Assembly (NCBI GenBank): GCA_027673765.1
Contig: JAQDWB010000004.1
Coordinates: 96,427 to 160,426, forward strand
Source: Coriobacteriaceae bacterium AM113-163
Lineage (GTDB): Bacteria; Actinomycetota; Coriobacteriia; Coriobacteriales; Coriobacteriaceae
Length of the DNA stretch: 64,000 bases
Direction of reading: 5' to 3'
Numbering within the stretch: position 1 is the first letter of the stretch; each line of letters opens with the position of its first letter. The translations under genes were made by a program, and so were the position numbers. Below the pieces are notes generated by a model, which worked only from the letters and a program-made list of their open reading frames with translations, made no database searches and was not told the DNA's origin. Below are positions 54,625 through 63,676 of this stretch, in pieces.

Positions 54625-55578
54625 ATGGGGGCATTCATCTTGGACTATACAAACACAGCGGTTATCATTCCCTGCTATAACGAGGCCGTCACCATAGGTA
54701 AAGTCATAGACGATTTCCACCGCGAACTCCCCGGAGCCACGGTCTACGTCTACGACAACAACTCAACAGATGGGACGTCCCAGATTGCCTTGGAGCACGG
54801 CGCCACGGTGCGGCTCGAACCGCGCCAGGGAAAGGGCAACGTGTGCCGTCAGATGTTCCGCGACATCGACGCAGGCTGCTACCTCATGGTCGACGGCGAC
54901 GACACGTATCCCGCCGAAGCAGCCCGAGCGCTCTGCGACCCTATCCTTGCGGGAGAGGCGGATATGACCGTGGGCGACCGCCTCTCCAACGGCACTTACA
55001 CCGAGGAGAACAAGCGCGCCTTCCACGGATTCGGCAACGACCTGGTCCGCTCCATGATCAAGTGGATCTACGGCTACAGCTTTGAGGACGTCATGACGGG
55101 CTACCGCGCCATGAGCCAGCCGTTCGTCAAGACGTTCCCCGTCCTGAGCGAAGGCTTCCAGATCGAGACCGAGCTCTCCATCCACGCCGTCGATCACCGT
55201 TGGCGAATTAAGGATGTCCCGGTGGAGTACCGGGACCGCCCCGCCGGTTCAGTGTCCAAGCTCGACACGGTCGGCGACGGCATCAAGGTCATCGCCATGA
55301 TCGGCACGCTCTTCAAGGACTACCGACCGCTCAAATTCTTCAGCCTCATCGCCCTGATCTTCGCCGCTATCGGCCTCGCGCTCGGCATCCCCATCATTGT
55401 TGAGTACTTCCATACCGGGCTGGTGCCCCGTTTCCCAACCGCCATGCTCGCCGCGTGTTTCACGTTCCTATGCGGCCTCAGCCTGGCAACGGGCCTCATC
55501 CTCGACTCGGTCGCCAAGGTCGAAAAGAAACAATGGGAGCTTCAGGTATACAAAACGCGCAATTCAATAGGTGAGTAG
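54625..55578 (+). CDS. Family 2 glycosyltransferase with C-terminal membrane helices (polyprenyl-phosphate type)
   Basis: GT-A fold transferase likely loading a sugar on undecaprenyl phosphate or a nascent glycan. Motifs: VIIPCYNEAVTIGKVIDDF, VYDNNSTDGTS, the DxD-type MVDGDDTYP (about 88-96), QGKGNVCRQMF and EGFQIETELSIHA. Two membrane helices lie near the C-terminus (about 240-262 and 275-297). It is 317 residues from ATG; a TTG five codons in has a comparable ribosome-site spacing, so the start is uncertain. Base composition is GC-rich in its first half. Confidence 0.9.
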   Translation: MGAFILDYTNTAVIIPCYNEAVTIGKVIDDFHRELPGATVYVYDNNSTDGTSQIALEHGATVRLEPRQGKGNVCRQMFRDIDAGCYLMVDGDDTYPAEAARALCDPILAGEADMTVGDRLSNGTYTEENKRAFHGFGNDLVRSMIKWIYGYSFEDVMTGYRAMSQPFVKTFPVLSEGFQIETELSIHAVDHRWRIKDVPVEYRDRPAGSVSKLDTVGDGIKVIAMIGTLFKDYRPLKFFSLIALIFAAIGLALGIPIIVEYFHTGLVPRFPTAMLAACFTFLCGLSLATGLILDSVAKVEKKQWELQVYKTRNSIGE

Positions 55579-55584
55579 GCTTCA

Positions 55585-56669
55585 ATGAACACTAATAAGC
55601 GTCTTACAAACTGGGATCTTTTAAGAGCCCTCTCAATGTTTCTAGTTGTTGTTGTTCACATCGCACCGCAACTGGGCAGCTTTCGCGGCATTAACGCCGG
55701 TGCGATAGTAGGAACAAGCGCCATTATTTGCGACCCGATTTTTTCTGTCTGTCGGGCTATTTCGCATTAAGGCCCCTAAAGAAAAGCTACAAGGATTACC
55801 TCTTTGGTAAAGCCCTGTCGTTATTGCTTCCCATCTTTGTATATGCAGGACTTCTTTACGTATACAAGGCTACGACAGGCTCAGTTACGGACACCAACTT
55901 CATCAGATACACGAGCGGCTTGATTCAAGGTGGCTGGTGGTTTGTCCCGGCACTCATTCCGTTCATTTTAGTAGCACCGGTACTGTCCAAAATGTTCGAC
56001 GCCCTCGATGATCGTACCTGCAAAATTGCCCTGTTTGTGACCTTAGGAATCTATGCATGGGGTGGACTGTCATCCGCTGCATACTCTTTGCTCATCAACT
56101 CTCAGCATGTCACCTTTGCGGCGGCCATAAGCATGCTTCAACGCATTATTCCGCGATCGCTTCTCGGAGGAACGTATTTCACATTCTTTTGCATGGGATA
56201 TTTCATCAAGAGGGCTACCCCATTGCTAGACACGCGTGAAACCCATTTTATTATGGTGTCAGGCGCATTTTTCTTCTTCATTGACATTGCTAGCGCATAT
56301 TTTGGACTTGATCGATCTGACCCAAGTTTCAACTGGATGATTGTTACCGTCGCCATATTTATCGCGTTTGATGGAATTAAGCTCCAATCGAAATCGCTTT
56401 CTAAGCTTATCGAATGGGCCGCAAAAAGGTCCTATTCCATTTATCTCCTACAATACGAAACGATTGAATTTGCCATCGGCGTCATCTATATAGGCGCATT
56501 ACACAGTGGCTACGCGACGCTAGCATGGCCGTTAAGGCTGATCACTTGGATATCAGCGACAGCGCTGGCATATGGTACGGCGCTGACAATAGCCTCGATT
56601 GTCGATGCGTTCGTCATTGAGCCCATTCAGACAAAGCTTAAACAGCACCGCCTGAAAACCGCAGGATAG
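55585..56669 (+). pseudogene. Acyltransferase family 3 gene, frameshifted at a T6 run
   Basis: Membrane O-acyltransferase that would acetylate a surface glycan. The first frame (55585-55770) gives NWDLLRALSMFLVVVVHIAPQLGSF with the catalytic-type His of this family and then fails after ICDPI. The rest continues in another frame (FFCLSGYFALRPLKKSYKDYLFGKALSLLLP to HRLKTAG, ending 56669). The switch occurs at GATTTTTTCTG (55738-55748). One extra T would restore a single open frame. It may be phase-variable, a recent pseudogene or a sequencing error. It starts 6 bases past the glycosyltransferase stop. Confidence 0.8.
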
Positions 56670-56714
56670 ATCGTTTCAACAGCGAACGGATTTTCATGCC
56701 AATTTGCATGATAA

Positions 56715-56748
56715 AGAGACGGCTAAGATCAATATCCTAACCGTCTCT
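56715..56748. terminator. Terminator between the acyltransferase and glycosyltransferase genes
   Basis: AGAGACGG/CCGTCTCT, 8 bp with a partly pairing interior, in the convergent gap. The flanking TTAT and AT-rich bases give modest U-tracts on both strands. Confidence 0.6.
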
Positions 56749-56802
56749 CTTATAAAACTCTAAATTCGACAATTCGCGAACAGCACTGCAGCTGTAAACA
56801 TA

Positions 56803-57981
56803 TTAAGAGCGAGTCTTAAGCGCCTCAACCGCCTCGGAAATGGATGGCGCATCTTCAAATAAATCGTTCTGTATTTCCTTCGCAGGCGAGACGCCGCAGG
56901 CGGCGAGTAGCGAAGATTTAGCGCGATCGATAAACATAAACACCGCCGCTTTATAACCCTTTAGCTCGGCAACAAACGAATAAATACTTGATGCGCCAAA
57001 CGAAGACGGGCCATCATGATCAAGAAGCTGCTGATAAAACTTCAAGATTCTATCGCCCGACAACATTTGGGCAATCTCATCAATCGTCAAATGCTTGGAC
57101 AAAATGCGCTGTAGCTCGCGTAGGAGTTCTTTGCGGTCTTCCTGATCTTCAAGATCAAGAACATCAAAAATGAGAAAGTCTGAAACAAAGAGCAGCATGG
57201 AACGGCCGGACTCTCCTTCGAATCTCCCCTGCTTGGCCCAATCCGCCATGATTCGATCAACCACTTGCAAATGCTTCTGCAGTCGCAGTTTCTCATCCTG
57301 CGCCATCACGCACATCGCAGAGTCCTTGCGGGATAAACGGTATTCGTAAAGTGAATCAGAAAGAAGCTTTGTGCGAGAAGACCTTCCAAGCGTAGCGAAC
57401 GAAAACACCTGGTCCTCGCCAAGAGTCAATCCGACAGGAAAATAGAGCTCATGGTCGCGCAAGAAGGAAAGGCGATAAGCTCCATTCCAGGGAAACGGCC
57501 TAGTCTTAGCATAAAAGACGAGCTTATCGCTGTAGCCGAAATACTCTTCATCATCTAATGACAACGTCGACGTAAGCCACGGATTGGAAAGCTCGATCGG
57601 AAAGGGATCGGCGGAGAACTTTAAGATATCCACCTGGCTGTCATTGTCGAAGGCCTGGCGAACGACATCACAGGCATTAGGCTTAAGCAAGTCATCGGCA
57701 TCGACAAAAAGGATAATCTCACCACGAGCCTTATCGATACCAAAGTTTCTAGCAGCGGAAACTCCCCGGTTAACTTCGTGATAGATAGCAAATCGAGAAT
57801 CGCGAGCGGCATACAAGTCGAGCAGCTCGCCCGACCCATCTGTGGATCCATCATCAACACAGATAATCTCGATATTGTTGTATGACTGAACCGCAATCGA
57901 ATCGAGGGTATCCAGCAGATAGCCACCGACGTTATAAACAGGGACAACGATTGACAGCAACGGACAATATAAATCAGACAT
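56803..57981 (-). CDS. Family 2 glycosyltransferase
   Basis: GT-A transferase for surface glycan: SIVVPVYNVGGYLLDTLDSIAVQSYNNIEIICVDDGSTDGS (about 10-50), VSAARNFGIDKARGEIILFVDADD (about 74-97, with DxD). It is 392 residues; the C-terminal ~180 have no domain I recognise. It starts just after the next glycosyltransferase gene (1-base gap), so the two are cotranscribed. Confidence 0.92.
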   Translation of the reverse strand: MSDLYCPLLSIVVPVYNVGGYLLDTLDSIAVQSYNNIEIICVDDGSTDGSGELLDLYAARDSRFAIYHEVNRGVSAARNFGIDKARGEIILFVDADDLLKPNACDVVRQAFDNDSQVDILKFSADPFPIELSNPWLTSTLSLDDEEYFGYSDKLVFYAKTRPFPWNGAYRLSFLRDHELYFPVGLTLGEDQVFSFATLGRSSRTKLLSDSLYEYRLSRKDSAMCVMAQDEKLRLQKHLQVVDRIMADWAKQGRFEGESGRSMLLFVSDFLIFDVLDLEDQEDRKELLRELQRILSKHLTIDEIAQMLSGDRILKFYQQLLDHDGPSSFGASSIYSFVAELKGYKAAVFMFIDRAKSSLLAACGVSPAKEIQNDLFEDAPSISEAVEALKTRS

Positions 57982-57982
57982 A

Positions 57983-59098
57983 TTAACGGCGGAGCTTTCT
58001 CTTCATCATACGAGCTACCATAGAGAAGCCGCCAGCTGCAAAATACTCGCGAATCGTATTGAGCTTACCGGAGCCCGTAAGCGAATACTGGACCTTAAGA
58101 AGATCAGTGTTCTCGGCAAAATCCTTTACACGAGCAAACTCACCAGGATTAAAGCCGTAGCGGTCAAACGGAGCTTCGGCACAAATAATGTTATTCGCCT
58201 GCAACTCTTCAGCCATTTCATTCGAATAGACGCTAATAAAATCGCGACGAAGTTCAGGCGCCAGCCTGTTAAGGTTCCAATCGTAGTTATAGAACTTCAC
58301 TTTGGCACGAATGGGATCAAGCGCCGGCTTAAGATCAGGGCGGTCCTCATTTAGGAAGCGCGACATCTCATGATGCTCATCGCAAACACAAAACACCTTG
58401 CCCGGATTGTTCACCGAAGAATGCTCATTATCCTGACGATAGTGCAGGAACGCCTTTCCCGAATACATTGCGCGCCGTGCACAGGCAAGGACTTTAAAGG
58501 TGAAGCTCGTGTCCTGGAAGGACGCTCCTGGAGTAGGAAGAAAAGAGATGTTATTGGAAGACAGAAAGTCCTTACGATACAGTGCAGACCAAATGGAAGG
58601 CTTGGCCCAGAATGCGTCGGGCGCATCGATGGGCTTATGTACGCCCATGCCGATCAGCTCTTGACTCATCGCGGGAAAATAGACGTCATGACGATTAAGC
58701 CTTGAACTATCGCGAGACGACCAATAGAGCCAGAAATTGCATTTAAAAAGATCGAGCTCGTTGTCCTCGGCCTGCTGAACCATAAACTCAAGCGCATCGG
58801 CATCCAAGAAATCGTCGGACTCAAGAATAGAAATATACTTACCCTTGGCGATTTCAAGACCACGATTCATGGAGTCGCCGTAGCCGGAATTTGGCTTATC
58901 AATAACAACGAATCGGGGGTCTTCAGACGCAAATCCATTGATGATCTCCAAGGAAGAATCCGTAGAGCCATCGTTGATGCAGATGATTTCAATATCTTTG
59001 AGAGTCTGATTCTTCAGAGAGCTAAGGCACTCATCGAGATATTTCTCGACATTGCAAATAGGCACGAGTACCGAAACGAGCGGCTGGTTTTGCGACAC
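57983..59098 (-). CDS. Family 2 glycosyltransferase
   Basis: GT-A transferase: VSVLVPICNVEKYLDECLSSLKNQTLKDIEIICINDGSTDSS and YGDSMNRGLEIAKGKYISILESDD (ExDD where many have DxD). It is 371 residues from the GTG at 59098 (GGAG 5 bases before); a start nine codons earlier is less likely. The C-terminus is basic (MMKRKLRR). The ExDD substitution may alter metal binding but is known in the superfamily. Confidence 0.9.
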   Translation of the reverse strand: MSQNQPLVSVLVPICNVEKYLDECLSSLKNQTLKDIEIICINDGSTDSSLEIINGFASEDPRFVVIDKPNSGYGDSMNRGLEIAKGKYISILESDDFLDADALEFMVQQAEDNELDLFKCNFWLYWSSRDSSRLNRHDVYFPAMSQELIGMGVHKPIDAPDAFWAKPSIWSALYRKDFLSSNNISFLPTPGASFQDTSFTFKVLACARRAMYSGKAFLHYRQDNEHSSVNNPGKVFCVCDEHHEMSRFLNEDRPDLKPALDPIRAKVKFYNYDWNLNRLAPELRRDFISVYSNEMAEELQANNIICAEAPFDRYGFNPGEFARVKDFAENTDLLKVQYSLTGSGKLNTIREYFAAGGFSMVARMMKRKLRR

Positions 59099-59240
59099 AA
59101 TGACTCCAATACAAGCATGACACATATGGTATGCAACTCAAATGAATCGATTATAACAAATGGCTCTGAACGAGACTGAATCCTCAAAGACCGCCACCTG
59201 CAAACAAGCAGACCGTAAGCTACACTCAATACTAGAAGTT

Positions 59241-59290
59241 AAAGACCTATTGAAACGTCCGCATTAACGGCGTGAATGGATTAGGTCTTT
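59241..59290. repeat. Inverted repeat in the divergent glycosyltransferase/acyltransferase promoter region
   Basis: AAAGACCTA (59241-59249) and TAGGTCTTT (59282-59290) with an inner CCG/CGG. It lies 34 bases before the acyltransferase start, so it may be a 5' leader structure or an operator. Confidence 0.4.
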
Positions 59291-59323
59291 CAAATAATTA
59301 CGACCCTCGATAAGGAGCATTCA

Positions 59324-60361
59324 GTGAAAAAAAGATATCCCGAGTTTGATGTCGCAAAAGCAATAGCACTTGCCGGCGTCATCATTGGCCACTCAACATA
59401 TCTGGGGACACCAGATAGGCTTGCCTCTATTTTCTACTCATTTGATATGCCTCTCTTTTTTATTGTCAGCGGATTCTTTAGCAAGCCCGAGGCTAAACTC
59501 ACACCCGACTACGTTAAAAAGAATGCCAAATCGCTTCTGATGCCTTATCTGATTACCTGTATAGGCGTAATTGGATGCTCGTTCTTAGGGGCAGTCTTAA
59601 CAGGGAAAACTAACCCAATAGAGATGGCAAACCACTGGTTTATGGCAAGCCTCTACGGCTGTGGAGGTATCACGCCCGCAACCCCAGCATTCGTATCCGC
59701 TATCGGAGCCCTTTGGTATCTCTTCGCGCTTTTCTTTGGCAAAATGCTCCTGACCGTCGTTAATCAATTTCGACATCCCGCAATTTTGGTTCTGGGTTTT
59801 TTCTTCTGCGGCAACGTTCTGGCCCAAATCGTTTGGCTTCCTTGGAGCATCCTACAGGCATTAAGTGCAACGCTCTTTTTGTACATTGGACAGATCATTC
59901 GAAAGCACGCCCTACTCGATGAAAACTCAATCGAACCCATCTGCTGGTTGTTCATGGCGGGAATATGGGGCTACTCAGCCCTATGCTTTGGAAAGCTTTA
60001 CATGGTGACAAACACCTACGTTAACGGGACGCAGGATGTCATCGGGAGCATTTTTGGTTCATTGGTGATTCTCAAGCTATGCCAAATGGCTTGCAAGCAT
60101 ATTCCACGCGTCACGAAGCCCATCGCTTGGATCGGAAAGTACACGCTCCCGCTCTTCTGCATGCATCTTATTGAGTTAAACGTGTTTCCCTACCGATATG
60201 TTTCCGGTATCGTCGAGAATCTTCCGCTAGCGCCGTGGATCGGATATCTAATTGTCCGCTTCGCTATCATTGCCTTACTTACGGGCATCTTATACGTGCT
60301 TCCACGCCCGATTTCCAAATGGTATTTCCAGTCAAAACAAAAGAGCCAAACTGGGCGATAA
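59324..60361 (+). CDS. Acyltransferase family 3 membrane protein
   Basis: Integral membrane acyltransferase of the OafA/WecH type. Near the N-terminus RYPEFDVAKAIALAGVIIGHSTYLG has the conserved His; FYSFDMPLFFIVSGFFSKPE follows. It is 345 residues with about ten membrane helices. The start is GTG at 59324 behind AAGGAG. It is related to, but distinct from, the frameshifted gene at 55585, so one of the two acyl modifications could persist without the other. Confidence 0.9.
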   Translation: MKKRYPEFDVAKAIALAGVIIGHSTYLGTPDRLASIFYSFDMPLFFIVSGFFSKPEAKLTPDYVKKNAKSLLMPYLITCIGVIGCSFLGAVLTGKTNPIEMANHWFMASLYGCGGITPATPAFVSAIGALWYLFALFFGKMLLTVVNQFRHPAILVLGFFFCGNVLAQIVWLPWSILQALSATLFLYIGQIIRKHALLDENSIEPICWLFMAGIWGYSALCFGKLYMVTNTYVNGTQDVIGSIFGSLVILKLCQMACKHIPRVTKPIAWIGKYTLPLFCMHLIELNVFPYRYVSGIVENLPLAPWIGYLIVRFAIIALLTGILYVLPRPISKWYFQSKQKSQTGR

Positions 60362-60388
60362 AAACTATATGCCCCGCAAATGAGGACA

Positions 60389-60416
60389 GCGCCTCTATTC
60401 AATTGAGTAGAGGCGC
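60389..60416. terminator. Terminator shared by convergent genes
   Basis: GCGCCTCTA/TAGAGGCGC, 9 bp with a 10-base loop, overlapping the last codons of the large membrane protein gene on the minus strand and lying 28 bases past the acyltransferase. Flanks are AT-rich but U-tracts are short. Confidence 0.6.
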
Positions 60417-62449
60417 ATATCTTTCTTACTTAAGACAAGCGAAAAACCAGGGGTGGAATCATCAATCGAATCAATGCCCGTCCAGCCAGACTTATGATAA
60501 CCAGGCATATCCACACCCTCGCGTCCGTTCTCGCCGTAATCTAAAACGAGAAGATACTTGGCACCAGCCTTTTTAACGTCACGCGCAATCAGCGAATCAT
60601 AAGAAATGCGGTCGAGTCCATGGCGGATTTGCTTGCTGACCGCCGTCTCGCCCTTGCCAAAGGAGCTGAACTTTCGATACATAAGATTAAGGTCGTTTGC
60701 GGCATATCCGTAGACACTGCCGTCAAAGGGATTGTTGATAATCAGCTCATCACCGGCCATTTGCTTGACCTCGCCAAGAAACGCCAACTCATCGGACGTC
60801 AGATTATTATCGACATCATAGATACTATACATGTAATTAAGCACGCTTTTAGTAAATCCGACCGGGGAATAGTTGTTAATGGACGGGTTGACACTTTCGG
60901 GCCAAAACAAGCCGCAGGCAATCAGGACGATGCAGAGCGCCTGGGGGAGATACCTGGCAGAACGGTCCATCCCAACAGAAACGGAAAATGCGCTCTGAAC
61001 TTTTCTCAAGATAAAGTCGAGACCAAGCGTCGAAAGCGGAATGCTAAACAGTGCGGTCATCGCAGCGACGCGATATTGGTCTGTATACCAAAAGCCTGTA
61101 AGGAAATGCCTGATAAAACCGTCTTGAGTAGCATCGACAACAAACAGAACCGCGGAAAATAGATAGACGAAGAAGTAGCCACGGAAGGACCTATTGCCCA
61201 AGGCCCAGAGGCTACCAAGGACAACCAGACATGCAAGAAGAATACAGGGCGTATTCTCATTAAAGGAAAAGGAGAATGACCTCCACACGGCATCAAAGAT
61301 GTACGTAAAGGAAGGCCAATGGAAGTTGATGACCCCTTGCAAAAAGCTTGCTTTCGTCATCAAAAACCAAATGATGGCAACAGCAAAAAGCACAAGGCAG
61401 CGTGATGCATAATGGGCAAACTTGGCCGAAATCGATTGCTTGCGAAGCAGCTGGCGCTCAATTAGACCGCCCACACAGACAACAATCGAAGGAACCAAAA
61501 GAATGCCAAGCGTGAAAACCGCATTCGGTTGCAAAGCCACTAGAGCCACCATGCCAAAGAGCAAGGCCGCAAGGACAGAACAATGAACCGTGCAAACAGA
61601 CCGAGCTTCTTCAAAGCTTTGCATAAACCAGATGAAAACAGCGGCAACTGCAGGAACGGCACAAAACGCAGCGAAATTTGGATAGACAGGCCCCCAGTAG
61701 AGCAATGTCCAAGGGAAAGCGGTCGAAGCAAGCGTTACGACAGCGGCGCAAATGCCCTTTCGCACATCATCCTTGGTAATAACCGCAATGAAGGACTGAA
61801 TACCCAAGGGCAATACAAACGCGACGAATACAAAATTGGTGAGGTTAATGGCCGCCATAACAGATATATTGAACGTACGTGCAACGAGAGCGGCAATGAT
61901 ATGCCAAGCAGCGGGATAAAAACCGGTGCTTGCATTAGGACTAAACGCTTCTGATCCCGCCTCGAGATACGATCCAACCGAGAGGATTGAATAGCTAGAG
62001 GCGTGCTTCATGCTCTGAATTACACTCAAATGAAACGAATTGTCATATACCTGAAGAAAGTTATCCGGCAGACCAATGCCGCGAACAAAAAAATAAACCG
62101 ACACGGGAACAGATAGGGCAAGGGCGCACAGATACGGAAGCTGGGAGACAATATCGTTATCAAAAAAAGCGCTTCGTCCGTGAAAGCGGAAATAGCACGC
62201 CATGCCACTGACCACAGCAAAGAAGAACAACGAGATCAATAAGGCAAAATAGCCCCCGGCGACTCCAACAAACCGGAGAATGATGCCCATAAAGACCAAA
62301 AAGAAGACACTGATTACAGGGCCAAAGGAAAGAGACAGTTTAAAGGGAACTCCAAATGCTCGCGATGCCAACATGCCCGGCAAAATCAATGCAAAGGCCG
62401 CAATAAAAGCTTCGATGAACAACAGCGACCAACTCATGAAATACCTCAC
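60395..62449 (-). CDS. Large polytopic membrane protein (DUF6541-like)
   Basis: A 684-residue protein with about 13-15 membrane helices and a soluble C-terminal part (about 560-684). Its composition and layout resemble DUF6541 and other GT-C-like proteins: an early extracytoplasmic loop with YDNSFHLSVIQSMKHASS, and VTLASTAFPWTLLYWGPVYPNFAAF. GT-C enzymes use polyprenyl-linked sugars, so a transferase role is possible, but no catalytic residues can be assigned. ATG at 62449. It is AT-rich and downstream of the GT2-DUF2304 set on the same strand. Confidence 0.72.
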   Translation of the reverse strand: MRYFMSWSLLFIEAFIAAFALILPGMLASRAFGVPFKLSLSFGPVISVFFLVFMGIILRFVGVAGGYFALLISLFFFAVVSGMACYFRFHGRSAFFDNDIVSQLPYLCALALSVPVSVYFFVRGIGLPDNFLQVYDNSFHLSVIQSMKHASSYSILSVGSYLEAGSEAFSPNASTGFYPAAWHIIAALVARTFNISVMAAINLTNFVFVAFVLPLGIQSFIAVITKDDVRKGICAAVVTLASTAFPWTLLYWGPVYPNFAAFCAVPAVAAVFIWFMQSFEEARSVCTVHCSVLAALLFGMVALVALQPNAVFTLGILLVPSIVVCVGGLIERQLLRKQSISAKFAHYASRCLVLFAVAIIWFLMTKASFLQGVINFHWPSFTYIFDAVWRSFSFSFNENTPCILLACLVVLGSLWALGNRSFRGYFFVYLFSAVLFVVDATQDGFIRHFLTGFWYTDQYRVAAMTALFSIPLSTLGLDFILRKVQSAFSVSVGMDRSARYLPQALCIVLIACGLFWPESVNPSINNYSPVGFTKSVLNYMYSIYDVDNNLTSDELAFLGEVKQMAGDELIINNPFDGSVYGYAANDLNLMYRKFSSFGKGETAVSKQIRHGLDRISYDSLIARDVKKAGAKYLLVLDYGENGREGVDMPGYHKSGWTGIDSIDDSTPGFSLVLSKKDMRLYSIE

Positions 62450-62482
62450 GAACGAAGTGAATAAACAATTTGAAATCTAATT

Positions 62483-62650
62483 TTATTTCAAATGGACAAC
62501 TCCCGGGAAGTCATATATTAGACATAGCAAAACAGCCATATAGAACGAAAAGCATAGAAGAAGAATGGGTGCCAAGACACTGAAAGTGCCATAGAAAAAA
62601 TATAACACTGAGAAACTCAATACAGTAATGAGTGAGCCAAACAGTTTCAT
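62483..62650 (-). CDS. Small membrane protein (55 residues)
   Basis: An ATG at 62650 overlaps the DUF2304 gene's TGA (ATGA). The frame encodes MKLFGSLITVLSFSVLYFFY, then a second hydrophobic stretch (APILLLCFSFYMAVLLCLIY) and a short tail ending HLK before TAA: two membrane helices. The overlap suggests translational coupling with DUF2304. No family recognised. It may be an accessory subunit of the glycan-lipid pathway. Confidence 0.55.
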   Translation of the reverse strand: MKLFGSLITVLSFSVLYFFYGTFSVLAPILLLCFSFYMAVLLCLIYDFPGVVHLK

Positions 62651-62979
62651 TTCCTCTTTGCATCAAGCGCCGCAGCCTGAACTAGCGAATTAAGGCGCTC
62701 TTCCTGCTTTGACAGTCGTAACGAAATTCTGAAATCACGAACCACTAGGACTGCTAAAACATATAGAAAGACAAGATTTGATGCAGACATAAATCCCAAC
62801 AAGTTTGAAAAAAATGAGGCAATTTCCGGGAAAACGCCAAGCACCACGAAGCTCGTGCTAAATAAAAGCCAAAAAACAGAATCCAAAACCTGCATTCTGC
62901 ATCTTTTGAGGTTGTGTACAACGAAAATAAAAACAATCACAGCGCAGGCAACAAGAAACACGCGCAAGGAAGTTGACAT
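62647..62979 (-). CDS. DUF2304 family membrane protein
   Basis: A 110-residue protein with three membrane helices (RVFLVACAVIVFIFVVHNL, VFWLLFSTSFVVLGVF, NLVFLYVLAVLVVRDF) and a polar C-terminus with a Lys/Glu helix (LSKQEERLNSLVQAAALDAKRK). DUF2304 genes typically follow a polyprenyl-phosphate GT2 gene, as here. The ATG at 62979 has a modest TAGGTG before it and gives the expected length; a longer frame from 63018 is less likely. Confidence 0.82.
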   Translation of the reverse strand: MSTSLRVFLVACAVIVFIFVVHNLKRCRMQVLDSVFWLLFSTSFVVLGVFPEIASFFSNLLGFMSASNLVFLYVLAVLVVRDFRISLRLSKQEERLNSLVQAAALDAKRK

Positions 62980-62983
62980 GCAA

Positions 62984-63676
62984 TCACCTAAACCATTGAA
63001 CAATAAGAAGCGTGACAAATACTCGAACCATGTATTGAATCGACCTAATTGGATTTAAATAGCTCTCTCCACCCTGCCGCTCGCGCATGGATACCTGTAT
63101 TTCCGATACCTTATAACCTTGCTTGATAAAGAAGGCGATGGACTCGGGTTCAGGATTGAGCGTATCGTTGCAGGAATATTCTTTTAAAACGTCTCGATTG
63201 AAAAGTCGAAATCCAGACGTAGGATCGCTAATCCTTTTACCAGTTAACATTTTAATAATGAAAGTAATCATTCTCGAACCAAACATGCGCATTGACATAT
63301 CTTTACGCATCGACAAAAAACGAGAACCAATTACTATGTCAGCGTTGTCAAATTGAGCCTTCGAAACAAGCTCCGAAATATACTCAGGCCGATGTTGTCC
63401 ATCCGCATCGAATTGAACCATGTAGTCGTAATCATTCTCCAGCGCATAACAAGCTGCCGTTTGAAATCCAACCGTCAAGCCGCAGTTAATTAGCATATTA
63501 ATAACATTGCATCCCAAATTCGTACAAAGCTTGAGAGTGCAATCTCGAGAGCCGTCGTTAATGACGACGAAGTCAAACTCCGGGGCCACTCTCTTTAGTT
63601 CAAGAATAGTGCCCTCTATGCATTCCTCTTCGTTATAAGCAGGAATCGCAACAAGAACTTTTGGCAAATTCGTCAC
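62984..63676 (-). CDS. Family 2 glycosyltransferase (polyprenyl-phosphate sugar synthase type)
   Basis: Short GT-A enzyme of the dolichol-phosphate-mannose-synthase-like group: VLVAIPAYNEEECIEGTILEL, VVINDGSRDCT, YDYMVQFDADGQHRPEYI (DxD), DIVIGSRFL and the C-terminal GGESYLNPIRSI. It is 230 residues from the GTG at 63676 (AAGGACGG about 8-10 bases before); an ATG at 63703 is the alternative. It begins the GT2-DUF2304-small membrane protein-DUF6541 set. Confidence 0.9.
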   Translation of the reverse strand: MTNLPKVLVAIPAYNEEECIEGTILELKRVAPEFDFVVINDGSRDCTLKLCTNLGCNVINMLINCGLTVGFQTAACYALENDYDYMVQFDADGQHRPEYISELVSKAQFDNADIVIGSRFLSMRKDMSMRMFGSRMITFIIKMLTGKRISDPTSGFRLFNRDVLKEYSCNDTLNPEPESIAFFIKQGYKVSEIQVSMRERQGGESYLNPIRSIQYMVRVFVTLLIVQWFR

